From Curtobacterium sp. BH-2-1-1 (GTDB taxonomy: Bacteria > Actinomycetota > Actinomycetes > Actinomycetales > Microbacteriaceae): DNA of 64,000 nt. The translations under genes were made by a program, and so were the position numbers. Shown here in pieces: positions 43,896-51,034 of the stretch. Every line of letters starts with the position of its first letter. The first letter of the stretch is position 1. Location of the stretch: positions 2,480,001 to 2,544,000 of the forward strand of contig NZ_CP017580.1 of the NCBI RefSeq assembly GCF_001806325.1, in the 5' to 3' direction. The notes under the pieces are model-generated. The model was given only the letters and a program-made list of their open reading frames with translations. It was not told the origin of the DNA and did no database searches.

Positions 43896-44757
43896 CCCCG
43901 GCGGCCGCGTCCGCCGTCGTGCTCCAGTGCCCGGGGCGCTGGAACCCCTCCGGCAGGACCGTGGCCGCGTCGCCCCGCGCCGCGTTGACCTGCATCTGTG
44001 TGAGGAACACCGCGCCACGGAGATCGGTGCCGCGCAGGTCCGCATCGCGGAGGTCCACGCCGAGCAGGTCGCAGCGGTCCAACCGGGCGCCCCGCAGGTC
44101 CGCCGCGATGGCGAGCGACCCGCGCAGCGTCGCCCCGCGCAGGTCGGCCCCGCGCAGGTCCGCGCCGACGAGGTCCGTCCCCGGACCGACCCGCTGGCCG
44201 TGGGCACCGACCGGACCCTGCCGACGCGCGATCGCACTCGCGTCGAGCAACAGCGGACGGACACGGTCGTACTCCGCGTCGACGTCGAGGGTGGTGAGGT
44301 CCTCCGGCGTCCCGTCGCTCAGCAGACGAACGTGCTCGAAAGCCGCGACCCACGGGGTCTGGTCGTGTGTCGCTCGCACGAGGGTGATCGCCTCGTCGAG
44401 GTACCGCAGGAGGTCGTGGAGTCGTCGGACGATCGGGAACGTGGCGAACATGGAGCGCCGCGTCTCGGGGTCGTCGCGCCACGAGCGGCCCGCGAAGGTG
44501 TGCCGGGAGACCTTCTGCCCGGCCCCCGAGCAGTCGAACACCGTGCAGCCGGAGAAGCCCCGCTCACGCAGGTGCGGGTGGATCCGGCAGCCGTCCGCGT
44601 CGTCGAGGTTCGTGCACGGGTCGCCGGCGTCCTTGTCGAACGGGAAGTCCGCGGACTTCGCGAACGCCAGGGCCACGCAGCACAGGCCGAAGCAGTTCGC
44701 GCAGTCGGCGCCGAGGTCCTCGCGTCGCCCCAGCTCGACCCGCGTCCGCGCCGCCAT
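43840..44757 (-). CDS. Cys-rich pentapeptide repeat-containing protein
   Basis: Protein of 305 residues with two unlike parts. The N-terminal 90 residues are cysteine-rich: GADCANCFGLCCVALAF, DPCTNLDDADGCRIHP and GFSGCTVFDCSGAG, which may bind a metal or cluster. From about residue 195 a series of A-D-L-R-G pentapeptides (DLVGADLRGADLRGATLRGS, DLRGARLDRCDLLGVDLRDADLRGTDLRG) folds into a right-handed beta-helix. The C-terminus runs into antisense of rsmA. Role unknown; related proteins exist in Streptomyces. It starts one base inside the deacylase stop. Confidence 0.8.
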   Translation of the reverse strand: MAARTRVELGRREDLGADCANCFGLCCVALAFAKSADFPFDKDAGDPCTNLDDADGCRIHPHLRERGFSGCTVFDCSGAGQKVSRHTFAGRSWRDDPETRRSMFATFPIVRRLHDLLRYLDEAITLVRATHDQTPWVAAFEHVRLLSDGTPEDLTTLDVDAEYDRVRPLLLDASAIARRQGPVGAHGQRVGPGTDLVGADLRGADLRGATLRGSLAIAADLRGARLDRCDLLGVDLRDADLRGTDLRGAVFLTQMQVNAARGDAATVLPEGFQRPGHWSTTADAAAGVTPPRRGPSGRGARSRRR

Positions 44758-45227
44758 CAGTGGTCGTTGACCCGGACGACCGTCCCACCGGTCAGCGACA
44801 GCAACTGCTCGAAGGTCAGGGGGAGCACGCTGTTCGCGGTCCCGGCCGCCGACCAGACCGTGTCGTACTCGCGGAGCGCCTCGTCCACCACCGTGCGGAT
44901 CGGGGCCGGGTGCCCGACGGGGGAGACGCCGCCGATCGGCTGCCCGGTGATCTCGCGGACCTGCTTCGCGGTGGCCATGGTGAGCTCGGTCGCGTCGATC
45001 TGGGCGGCGAGCAGGTCGGTGTCGACCCGGTGCCGGCCGGACGTCATCGCGAGCAGGGGTTCCCCGTCGGCCAGGAACAGCAGGCTGCTCGCGATCGCTC
45101 CCGGTTCGGTGCCGAGCGCGGCGGCGGCCTGCGCGGCGCTGTGGGTCGAGTCGGGGAGTTCCCGGGGGGTCGCGTCGATGCCGGCTTCGGCGACGATGCG
45201 CTGGACGGTGGCGAGGCGGTCGTTCAT
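44757..45227 (-). CDS. YbaK/EbsC-type aminoacyl-tRNA deacylase
   Basis: Editing-domain protein of 156 residues that would hydrolyse mis-charged tRNA. ELPDSTHSAAQAAAALGTEPGAIASSLLFLADGEPLLAMTSG, then ATAKQVREITGQPIGGVSPVGH and the end VVRVNDH, fit the YbaK/ProX fold. The ATG at 45227 was preferred; an in-frame GTG one codon upstream is the alternative, with a GAGGAT box nearby. It overlaps the pentapeptide gene by one base, so they form a minus-strand pair. Confidence 0.85.
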   Translation of the reverse strand: MNDRLATVQRIVAEAGIDATPRELPDSTHSAAQAAAALGTEPGAIASSLLFLADGEPLLAMTSGRHRVDTDLLAAQIDATELTMATAKQVREITGQPIGGVSPVGHPAPIRTVVDEALREYDTVWSAAGTANSVLPLTFEQLLSLTGGTVVRVNDH

Positions 45228-45273
45228 CACCGTCCATCCTCGTGGGAAGCGGTGTCGAGCGCGAGCACCTGCC

Positions 45274-45304
45274 CTGCAATCATGGAAATCCAACATGTTT
45301 GCAG
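45274..45304. promoter_or_regulatory. Operator-like inverted repeat upstream of antitoxin-like gene
   Basis: CTGCAATCATG (45274-45284) and CATGTTTGCAG (45294-45304) are complementary at 10 of 11 positions, around a 9-base centre. The region is AT-richer than its surroundings and lies at the -35 side of the TATGGT box (45323-45328). Confidence 0.6.
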
Positions 45305-45354
45305 ACCGGATCCGTGCCCGCCTATGGTCGTCCCCACGAACCGAAGGAGACACC

Positions 45355-45579
45355 ATGACCGTTCAGTACCGACCGTCAGCCTCCGACACCGCTCCGGCAG
45401 AGGTGCGTCACGGAGTCCGCGTGTTCACCGCGGCGGAGATGGCGTCGATCCTCACACGAACGCCGCCGCGCGAAGGGACGCGGGAAGAACGTCGAGCTCG
45501 GCTGCATCGCGCGCTGAACTCGTTCCAGGGTGACGTCAGGCCCGCACCGGTCGAACACTTCCGACGCACCGCCGTCTGA
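45355..45579 (+). CDS. Small antitoxin-like protein
   Basis: Unrecognised 74-residue, charged protein. The C-terminal half is Arg/Glu-rich (REGTREERRARLHRALNSF), as in many VapB-type antitoxins whose tail wraps the toxin. It has a good GAAGGAG ribosome-binding site at 6 bases, a -10 box TATGGT (45323-45328) and an upstream palindrome for autoregulation. The next reading frame, 3 bases downstream, has the start of a PIN domain. The antitoxin call rests on this arrangement alone. Confidence 0.55.
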   Translation: MTVQYRPSASDTAPAEVRHGVRVFTAAEMASILTRTPPREGTREERRARLHRALNSFQGDVRPAPVEHFRRTAV

Positions 45580-45582
45580 GCG

Positions 45583-46021
45583 GTGTTCGAGCCGCTCAGC
45601 CCGACGGCGTTCGGTGACCGCGGAGTGCTCACCTACTCCACCTGCACCGCGCGTCCGGACCAGGTACTCCTCGACAGCGGTTTCGTGCTGCGCGCCCTGA
45701 ACCCCTCCGAGCCGGATCACGTCGAGGCCGTCGAGTTCCTCGACCGCCTCGACCTGATGGACACCACGATCCTCTCCACCACGCTCCTCGAGCTCGACGT
45801 GTTCGACGCGGCGTTCGACATCGGCCAGGACGCTGATGTCGACGTGGGGGCTCACCACCCGGGGAGCAGTTCAGGTCGCGACCGCGATCGCCGCCGAAGT
45901 CAGCGCCATCGTCACGTGCGACGTCGCGTTCGGCACCGTTCCGCGCGAGGAACTCCCGCTCCTCATCTCGCCTGACGGCGTCGATGCTGCGCGGCGACTG
46001 CGGTCCGGATCCGCGAGCTGA
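45583..46021 (+). pseudogene. PIN-domain (VapC-like) toxin, frameshifted and shortened
   Basis: Frame 1 gives VLLDSGFVLRALNPSEPDHVEAVEFLDRL and TTILSTTLLELDVFDAAFD, which look like the first Asp and the central Glu of a PIN ribonuclease, then turns into Arg/His-rich nonsense and stops at 45975. In frame 2, from about 45838, the sequence TTRGAVQVATAIAAEVSAIVTCDVAF and a proper ending follow, matching the C-terminal PIN strand with its last Asp, and stop at 46021. The join lies between 45820 and 45870. The stretch between Glu and the C-terminal part is also about 30 residues short, so deletion plus frameshift is likely, unless there is a sequencing error. Confidence 0.65.
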
Positions 46022-46055
46022 CGAGATCACGAGCGTGAAGCGATCGCACCGCCCC

Positions 46056-46061
46056 TACGAT
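46056..46061 (+). promoter_or_regulatory. -10 box for leaderless DUF4287-like gene
   Basis: TACGAT ends 6 bases before the ATG at 46068. Confidence 0.6.
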
Positions 46062-46067
46062 GGCGGC

Positions 46068-46607
46068 ATGACCGACGGGACGGTGCGATCGCACGCGCAG
46101 GGGATGGCCGCCGACAACGTGCTCGCGGCGACCGGTCGCACGCCGGACGACTGGTACGCCCGCATCGACGAGATCGACGGACGGACGATCGGGCACGCCG
46201 CCATCGCCGCCTGGATCGTCGAACAGGGCGTCGAGCCGTGGTGGGCGCAGGGCGTCACGATCGGGTACGAGCAGGCGAGGGGCCTCCGGATCCCCGGGCA
46301 ACGATCGGACGGCTCGTTCGCGGTGTCGGCGTCGCGCCAGGTGCCCGGGGAGCGCGAGACGGTGCTCGACGGGGTCGTGCCGGTCTGCACGACGGCGTTC
46401 GGGTTCGCCCCGACCTCGGAACGCCGGGGCGGGAAGCGGCCGTCGGCGCGGTGGACGTTCCCCGATCGCGAGTCGGTGCTGCTCACCACCGAGGACGGCC
46501 CCCGGGCGGGCACGGTCCGGATCGCCGTGCAGCGGGAACGGCTCACCGGACCGGAACGCATGCCCGACGCCAAGGCGGAGCTCCAGGACCTGCTCGCGGC
46601 ACTCTGA
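46068..46607 (+). CDS. DUF4287-like hypothetical protein
   Basis: Protein of 179 residues. NVLAATGRTPDDWYARIDEID, IAAWIVEQGVEPWWAQGVTIGYEQARGLR and QRSDGSFAVSASRQVP resemble proteins annotated DUF4287, which are often found with SRPBCC domains. The second half is a beta-rich segment ending in a short helix. No catalytic residues stand out. The start is set by the ATG with TACGAT 6 bases before it. No partner gene is adjacent. Confidence 0.6.
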   Translation: MTDGTVRSHAQGMAADNVLAATGRTPDDWYARIDEIDGRTIGHAAIAAWIVEQGVEPWWAQGVTIGYEQARGLRIPGQRSDGSFAVSASRQVPGERETVLDGVVPVCTTAFGFAPTSERRGGKRPSARWTFPDRESVLLTTEDGPRAGTVRIAVQRERLTGPERMPDAKAELQDLLAAL

Positions 46608-46651
46608 ACCGGGGTCCCGAACGGGGCACGCGCAGATCGACCGGATGGCCC

Positions 46652-46657
46652 TAGGCT
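46652..46657 (+). promoter_or_regulatory. -10 box for leaderless membrane protein gene
   Basis: TAGGCT ends 7 bases before the GTG at 46665. Confidence 0.55.
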
Positions 46658-46664
46658 TCGACGG

Positions 46665-47120
46665 GTGTCCGCACCGCGTTCCCGTTCCGCAATCGTCCTC
46701 CTGCTCACGGCAGTGGTCGCAGGGTGCGCCATCGTGGTCTTCGCCGTGCTCGCGCTCCTCCGGGATCCGTCCGACGACGCCGCGTGGGTGGCCGTCGTGC
46801 TGGGCGGGCTGTTCGTCGCGTGGGGGATCACGTTCGACCGCCTTCCCGACGATGACGATGACGGGGACGGCGACGGTGACCTCCACCACCACGACCACAG
46901 CCACGGCCAGGGCTGGACGCCCCGCCGCCTCAACGCCGCCCTGTCGACCGGCCTGGTGATGACGGGCGCGTACGTCGTGATCCGCGCGCTCGGCCGCCCG
47001 GTCGACACGGCGCTGGTCGGGGCCCTCGCGTGGCCGGCCTGGCGACTCGTCAACCGGCTCCTCGACGGCGTGATCCGACGGCGCGGAGCCCGCGGCGAGG
47101 CGGACGGCGCCACCGACTGA
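46665..47120 (+). CDS. Small membrane protein with Asp/His-rich loop
   Basis: Unrecognised, 151 residues. Two N-terminal hydrophobic helices are followed by DDDDDGDGDGDLHHHDHSHGQG near residues 62-83, a cluster of acidic and histidine residues that looks able to bind divalent metal. Two more hydrophobic segments and a basic C-terminus follow. GTG start with TAGGCT 7 bases upstream. Metal transport or sensing is a guess only. It stands alone between the DUF4287-like gene and a convergent SDR gene. Confidence 0.6.
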   Translation: MSAPRSRSAIVLLLTAVVAGCAIVVFAVLALLRDPSDDAAWVAVVLGGLFVAWGITFDRLPDDDDDGDGDGDLHHHDHSHGQGWTPRRLNAALSTGLVMTGAYVVIRALGRPVDTALVGALAWPAWRLVNRLLDGVIRRRGARGEADGATD

Positions 47121-47144
47121 GCGAGGCGGACGGCGAGCCGGTCG

Positions 47145-47888
47145 TCAGTGCCCCCGCGACGCCAGCGCCTCGATGAGCTGCTGCTGCGTCCCGTCCCGCT
47201 CCGACCACCGCAGCGGCAGCACGTTCTGCACCAGGATCTCCGGCGCGGCGCCGGCCTGCAGCAGCGACACCACCTCGTCGAGGAACGAGGACAGCGGCAT
47301 CCCGCCGAAGTCGACGCCCTCGCCCATCAGGTCCGTGGCGACCGCCGGCGGCACGAGCTCGAGCACCGAGACGGGCGACCCGGTCAGCTGCTGGCGGAGC
47401 GACTGCGTGTACGAGTGCACCGCGGCCTTCGTGGCGCTGTAGGTCGGGGTCGCGGCGAGCGGTGTGTACGCCAGCCCCGACGACACGGTGACGATCGTCG
47501 ACGCCGGACGGCCGAGCAGGTGCGGCAGGAACGCGTCGATGAGGCGGATGGTGCCGAGCAGGTTCGTCTCGACGGTGGCGACGGCGTCGGCCAGGTGTTC
47601 CGACGAGCGCAGGTCCTCGGCGCGCATGATGCCCGACATCGTGACGAGAGTGTCGAGCGACGGGTAGGCATCGATGACGGAGGCGGCCGCGGCGGTGATC
47701 GACGCCGGGTCGGTGACGTCGAGCTCGACGGTGCCGAAGCCGTACTCGTCGTGCAGCGAGTCGAGCAGCGCGCGACGTCGGCCGCCGATGACGACGGTGC
47801 TGCCCGCTGCCTGCAGGCGCTGGGCCAGCCCGAGGCCGATGCCCGAGGTCGCGCCGGGGATGAAGACGGTGGAGTTCGTGATGTCCAT
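47145..47888 (-). CDS. SDR family oxidoreductase (DltE-like)
   Basis: Classical short-chain dehydrogenase of 247 residues. STVFIPGATSGIGLGLAQRL gives TGxxxGxG with Pro instead of the first Thr, TLVTMSGIMRAEDL replaces the NNAG motif, IVTVSSGLAYTP carries Ser, and PTYSATKAAVHSYT the catalytic Tyr-x-x-x-Lys. It is divergent from an XRE regulator gene 100 bp away, a frequent pairing in Actinobacteria, so the regulator may control it. No clear promoter box was seen before the ATG at 47888. Confidence 0.85.
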   Translation of the reverse strand: MDITNSTVFIPGATSGIGLGLAQRLQAAGSTVVIGGRRRALLDSLHDEYGFGTVELDVTDPASITAAAASVIDAYPSLDTLVTMSGIMRAEDLRSSEHLADAVATVETNLLGTIRLIDAFLPHLLGRPASTIVTVSSGLAYTPLAATPTYSATKAAVHSYTQSLRQQLTGSPVSVLELVPPAVATDLMGEGVDFGGMPLSSFLDEVVSLLQAGAAPEILVQNVLPLRWSERDGTQQQLIEALASRGH

Positions 47889-47977
47889 GACGACCACGAT
47901 CCACCCGCCCGACCGCCCGAACCAGAGCGCCGTCATCGGGGGACCGCCGATCCCTGGCACGGTCGCCGGACCCGGTG

Positions 47978-47983
47978 CACGAT
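47978..47983 (+). promoter_or_regulatory. -10-like box for XRE regulator gene
   Basis: CACGAT ends 6 bases before the ATG at 47990. Confidence 0.4.
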
Positions 47984-47989
47984 GAAGGC

Positions 47990-48832
47990 ATGGACCGCCC
48001 CGGGCTCGCCGACTTCCTCCGCCGCCGCCGCGAACTGCTGCGCCCCGAGGACGTCGGGCTCGGCTCCGGGCAGCGCCGCCGCACGCCGGGCCTCCGGCGC
48101 GAGGAGGTCGCCGCGCTGGCGGGGATGTCCGCCGACTACTACACGCGCCTCGAGCAGCAGCGTGGACCGCAGCCGTCCGAGCAGATGGTGGCGGCGATCG
48201 CCCGGGCGCTCCGCTGCAGCCTCGACGAGCGCGACCACCTGTTCCGCCTCGCCGGGCACAACGCGCCCGCACGGGTCCACCGTTCCGACCACGTCGACCC
48301 CGCGATCCTCCGGGTGCTCGACCGCCTCGAGGACACCCCGGCGATCGTGGTGAACGACCTGGGGGAGACCCTCGTCGAGAACCGGCTCGGGGCCGCGCTC
48401 CTCGGCACGACGACGGGGTTGCCGGGCAACGAGCGGTACCAGCCGTGGCGCTGGTTCATGACGGGCTACGAACGGGCGAAGTACGCGCCGGAGGAGCACG
48501 AGCGGCTCGCCCGGGCACAGGTCGCCGCACTCCGTGCAGCGGTCGGCGCCGCGGGGCCGACGGACACCCGGGCGGCGGAGCTCATCGCCGACCTCGAGGC
48601 GAACAGCGCGGGCTTCCGAGCGCTGTGGTCCCTGCACGAGGTGGCGAGCCGGTGGGAGGACCACAAGACGTTCGTCCACCCGGAGCTCGGCCGCATCACC
48701 GTGGACTGCCAGGTGCTCCACACGACGAGCCAGACGCAGGCGCTGCTGCTCTTCACGGCACCGACGGGCAGCGAGGACGCGGAGAAGCTCGAGCTCCTCG
48801 GCGTCGTCGGCCAGCAGACCTTCGCCCGCTGA
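47990..48832 (+). CDS. XRE family transcriptional regulator with MmyB-like domain
   Basis: Regulator of 280 residues. LADFLRRRRELLRPEDVGL, RRTPGLRREEVAALAGMSADYYTRLEQQRGPQPS (HTH) and a C-terminal MmyB-like ligand-binding domain ending in LLFTAPTGSEDAEKLELLGVVG are the usual features of this actinobacterial group, which typically acts next to a divergent SDR or oxidoreductase gene. Such regulators may bind fatty acids. ATG at 47990 chosen; a longer form adds five residues without support. Confidence 0.9.
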   Translation: MDRPGLADFLRRRRELLRPEDVGLGSGQRRRTPGLRREEVAALAGMSADYYTRLEQQRGPQPSEQMVAAIARALRCSLDERDHLFRLAGHNAPARVHRSDHVDPAILRVLDRLEDTPAIVVNDLGETLVENRLGAALLGTTTGLPGNERYQPWRWFMTGYERAKYAPEEHERLARAQVAALRAAVGAAGPTDTRAAELIADLEANSAGFRALWSLHEVASRWEDHKTFVHPELGRITVDCQVLHTTSQTQALLLFTAPTGSEDAEKLELLGVVGQQTFAR

Positions 48833-48880
48833 CGGAGTAAACCCGCGTCACACACCTGGCGACTCCCGGCAGGCCGTGCC

Positions 48881-48886
48881 TAGGGT
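48881..48886 (+). promoter_or_regulatory. -10 box for leaderless ATP-grasp gene
   Basis: TAGGGT ends 6 bases before the GTG at 48893. Confidence 0.6.
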
Positions 48887-48892
48887 GGCGAG

Positions 48893-49891
48893 GTGAGCAC
48901 TCCCCGCGTGTACGTCATCCACGAGAACCCCGAGTGGTTCCCGCCGCTCGCCGCTGCCTTCGAGGCCGAGGGGGTCCCCGTCGAGGAGATCCTCCTCACC
49001 GAGGGACAGATCGACCTCGCAGCCGACCCCGAACCGGGCGTGTACTGGTCGCGGATGTCGGCGAGCTCCCACACGCGCGGGCACGAGCACTCGAAGGAGT
49101 ACACCCGCGCGGTCCTCGGCTGGCTCGAGCGGGCCGGTCGACCGGTCGTCGGCGGCAGCCACGTCCTCGAGCTCGAGGTCTCGAAGGTCGCCCAGCACGG
49201 ACTGCTCCGGAACGCCGGGTTCGACGTGCCCCGCACCACGGCCGTCTTCGGGCGCACGACGCTCAAGCAGGCGGCCCACGACTTCACCGGCGGCCAGGAC
49301 GTGCCGTTCATCACGAAGCACAACCAGGGCGGCAAGGGCCTCGGCGTCCGCCGGTTCGACTCGCTCGCCGAGTTCGACGCCTACGTCGACAGCCCGGAGT
49401 TCGAGGAGCCCGTCGACGGCATCACCCTGCTGCAGGAGTACCTCACGGCCCGCGAGCCGTTCATCACACGCGTCGAGTTCGTCGGCGGCGAGTTCGTCTA
49501 CGCCGTCCGCGTCGACACGAGCGCCGGCAGCTTCGAGCTGTGCCCGGCCGACGCCTGCGAGGTCCCGCAGGTCATCGCCGGTGCGGTCTGCGACGTCCCC
49601 GGCACCGAGGCCGCCGGGGCACCCCCGGCGTTCAGCGTCCGCACGGAGGTCACCGCCGAACACCCGCTCGTCCAGCAGCTCCGCGGGTTCCTCGCGGAGC
49701 AGCGGATCCAGATCGCGGGCGTCGAGTTCATGGAGACGACGGACGGTCGCACGGTCGTCTACGACATCAACACGAACACGAACTACAACCCCGCCGTCGA
49801 GGAGACCGCGCCGGCCTCCGGCCCGCGCTCCATCGCGCGGTACCTCGGTGGCCTGCTGGAGACGCAGTACGCGGCGCAGCTCACGGCCTGA
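48893..49891 (+). CDS. ATP-grasp domain protein (RimK/D-Ala ligase-like)
   Basis: Predicted ATP-dependent carboxylate-amine or -thiol ligase of 332 residues. The N-terminal pre-ATP-grasp part (VYVIHENPEWFPPLAAAFEAEG) is followed by PFITKHNQGGKGLGVRRFDS (ATP-binding lysine and glycine loop), LLQEYLTAREPFITRVEFV, and QIAGVEFMETTDGRTVVYDINTNTNYNP, which carries the Mg-binding Glu and D-x-N-x-N ligands. The specific substrate is not known. It heads a group with an LLM flavin monooxygenase and a MetY-like enzyme; a hairpin separates it from them, so expression may be reduced downstream. Confidence 0.8.
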   Translation: MSTPRVYVIHENPEWFPPLAAAFEAEGVPVEEILLTEGQIDLAADPEPGVYWSRMSASSHTRGHEHSKEYTRAVLGWLERAGRPVVGGSHVLELEVSKVAQHGLLRNAGFDVPRTTAVFGRTTLKQAAHDFTGGQDVPFITKHNQGGKGLGVRRFDSLAEFDAYVDSPEFEEPVDGITLLQEYLTAREPFITRVEFVGGEFVYAVRVDTSAGSFELCPADACEVPQVIAGAVCDVPGTEAAGAPPAFSVRTEVTAEHPLVQQLRGFLAEQRIQIAGVEFMETTDGRTVVYDINTNTNYNPAVEETAPASGPRSIARYLGGLLETQYAAQLTA

Positions 49892-49906
49892 GAACGCAAG
49901 ATCCAC

Positions 49907-49950
49907 CGGACTGGAGGCGCGGTGCGGGCCCGCCCCGCGCCTCCAGTCCG
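49907..49950. terminator. Hairpin of paired GGAGGCGCGG after ATP-grasp gene
   Basis: Perfect 16-bp arms (49907-49922, CGGACTGGAGGCGCGG, and 49935-49950) with a 12-base loop, 15 bases past the stop. It may terminate or attenuate before the LLM gene. Confidence 0.65.
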
Positions 49951-49981
49951 ACCCTCCCCACCTCCCCAAGGAACTCACCCC

Positions 49982-51034
49982 GTGCGATTCGGATACTGGA
50001 CCCCGCTCTTCGGCGGCTGGCTGCGCAACGTCGACAACGAGAACATGCCGGTCACCTTCGACTACGTGAAGCGGTTGGCGCAGCGCGCCGAGCGGATCGG
50101 CTTCGACCTGACGCTCGTGCCGGAGCTCAACCTCAACGACATCAAGGGCACGGCCGCGCCCTCGCTGGAGGCCTGGTCGCTCGCCGCGGCCATCGCGGCG
50201 ACGACCGAGCGCCTCGAGATCATGGCGGCGATGCGTCCCGGGTACCACCTGCCCGCGGTGACGGCGAAGCAGGCCGCGACGATCGACGACATCTCGTGCG
50301 GCCGGTTCACGTTCAACGTGGTGAGCGCGTGGTGGGCGGAAGAGGCCAAGCAGTACGGCGGCATCTTCTCGGAGCACGACGACCGGTACAAGCGCACGGC
50401 GGAGTTCGTCGAGATCATGAAGGGGCTCTGGCGGGAGACGCCGTACTCCTTCCACGGCGAGTACTACGACATCGAGAACAGCCACCTCGAGCCGAAGCCC
50501 CGGGTCACCCCGCGCATCTACGCCGGCGGCGAGAGCGAGGCCGGCAAGGCGGCGATCACCGGGTACGCCGACGCCTACGTGACCCACGGCGGCACCGTCG
50601 AGGAGCTCCGGACGAAGATCGCCGAGATGAAGGAACGCCGTGTCGACGCGGGGCTGCCGCCGTTCGAGGCGTTCGGCATGGCCGCCTACGTCATCGTCCG
50701 CGAGACGGAGCAGGAGGCGCAGGCCGAGCTCGCCCGGATCACCGACGTGCAGCACGGGCACGCGTACGAGTCGTACCAGGACTTCATCTCGAAGTCGCAG
50801 CTCGAGCACGTGCCGTCGCTCGAGGACTACTCGGTGTCGAACCGTGGGCTCCGCCCCGGGTTCGTGGGGACGCCGGAGCAGGTGGCCGCGCGGATCCGCG
50901 AGTTCGAGGACGCCGGGGTGGACACGCTGCTGCTGCAGTTCTCGCCGCAGCTCGAGGAGATGGACCGGTTCGGCGAGCAGGTCATCCCGCTCGTCCGGCC
51001 GTCCGTGGCCGCGCCGTCCGGGGCGGTCGTCTGA
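49982..51034 (+). CDS. LLM class flavin-dependent monooxygenase (SsuD/SfnG-like)
   Basis: Bacterial-luciferase-like FMN monooxygenase of 350 residues. RFGYWTPLFGGWLRNVDNENMP, GFDLTLVPELNLNDIKG, ATTERLEIMAAMRPGYHLPAVTAKQAATIDDISCGRF and NVVSAWW match the sulfonate/sulfone monooxygenases (SsuD, SfnG). AAGGAAC lies 8-10 bases before the GTG at 49982. The stop overlaps the start of the MetY-like gene by one base. Release of sulfite from an alkyl sulfonate or sulfone, for use by the next enzyme after reduction, is a reasonable inference. Confidence 0.85.
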   Translation: MRFGYWTPLFGGWLRNVDNENMPVTFDYVKRLAQRAERIGFDLTLVPELNLNDIKGTAAPSLEAWSLAAAIAATTERLEIMAAMRPGYHLPAVTAKQAATIDDISCGRFTFNVVSAWWAEEAKQYGGIFSEHDDRYKRTAEFVEIMKGLWRETPYSFHGEYYDIENSHLEPKPRVTPRIYAGGESEAGKAAITGYADAYVTHGGTVEELRTKIAEMKERRVDAGLPPFEAFGMAAYVIVRETEQEAQAELARITDVQHGHAYESYQDFISKSQLEHVPSLEDYSVSNRGLRPGFVGTPEQVAARIREFEDAGVDTLLLQFSPQLEEMDRFGEQVIPLVRPSVAAPSGAVV

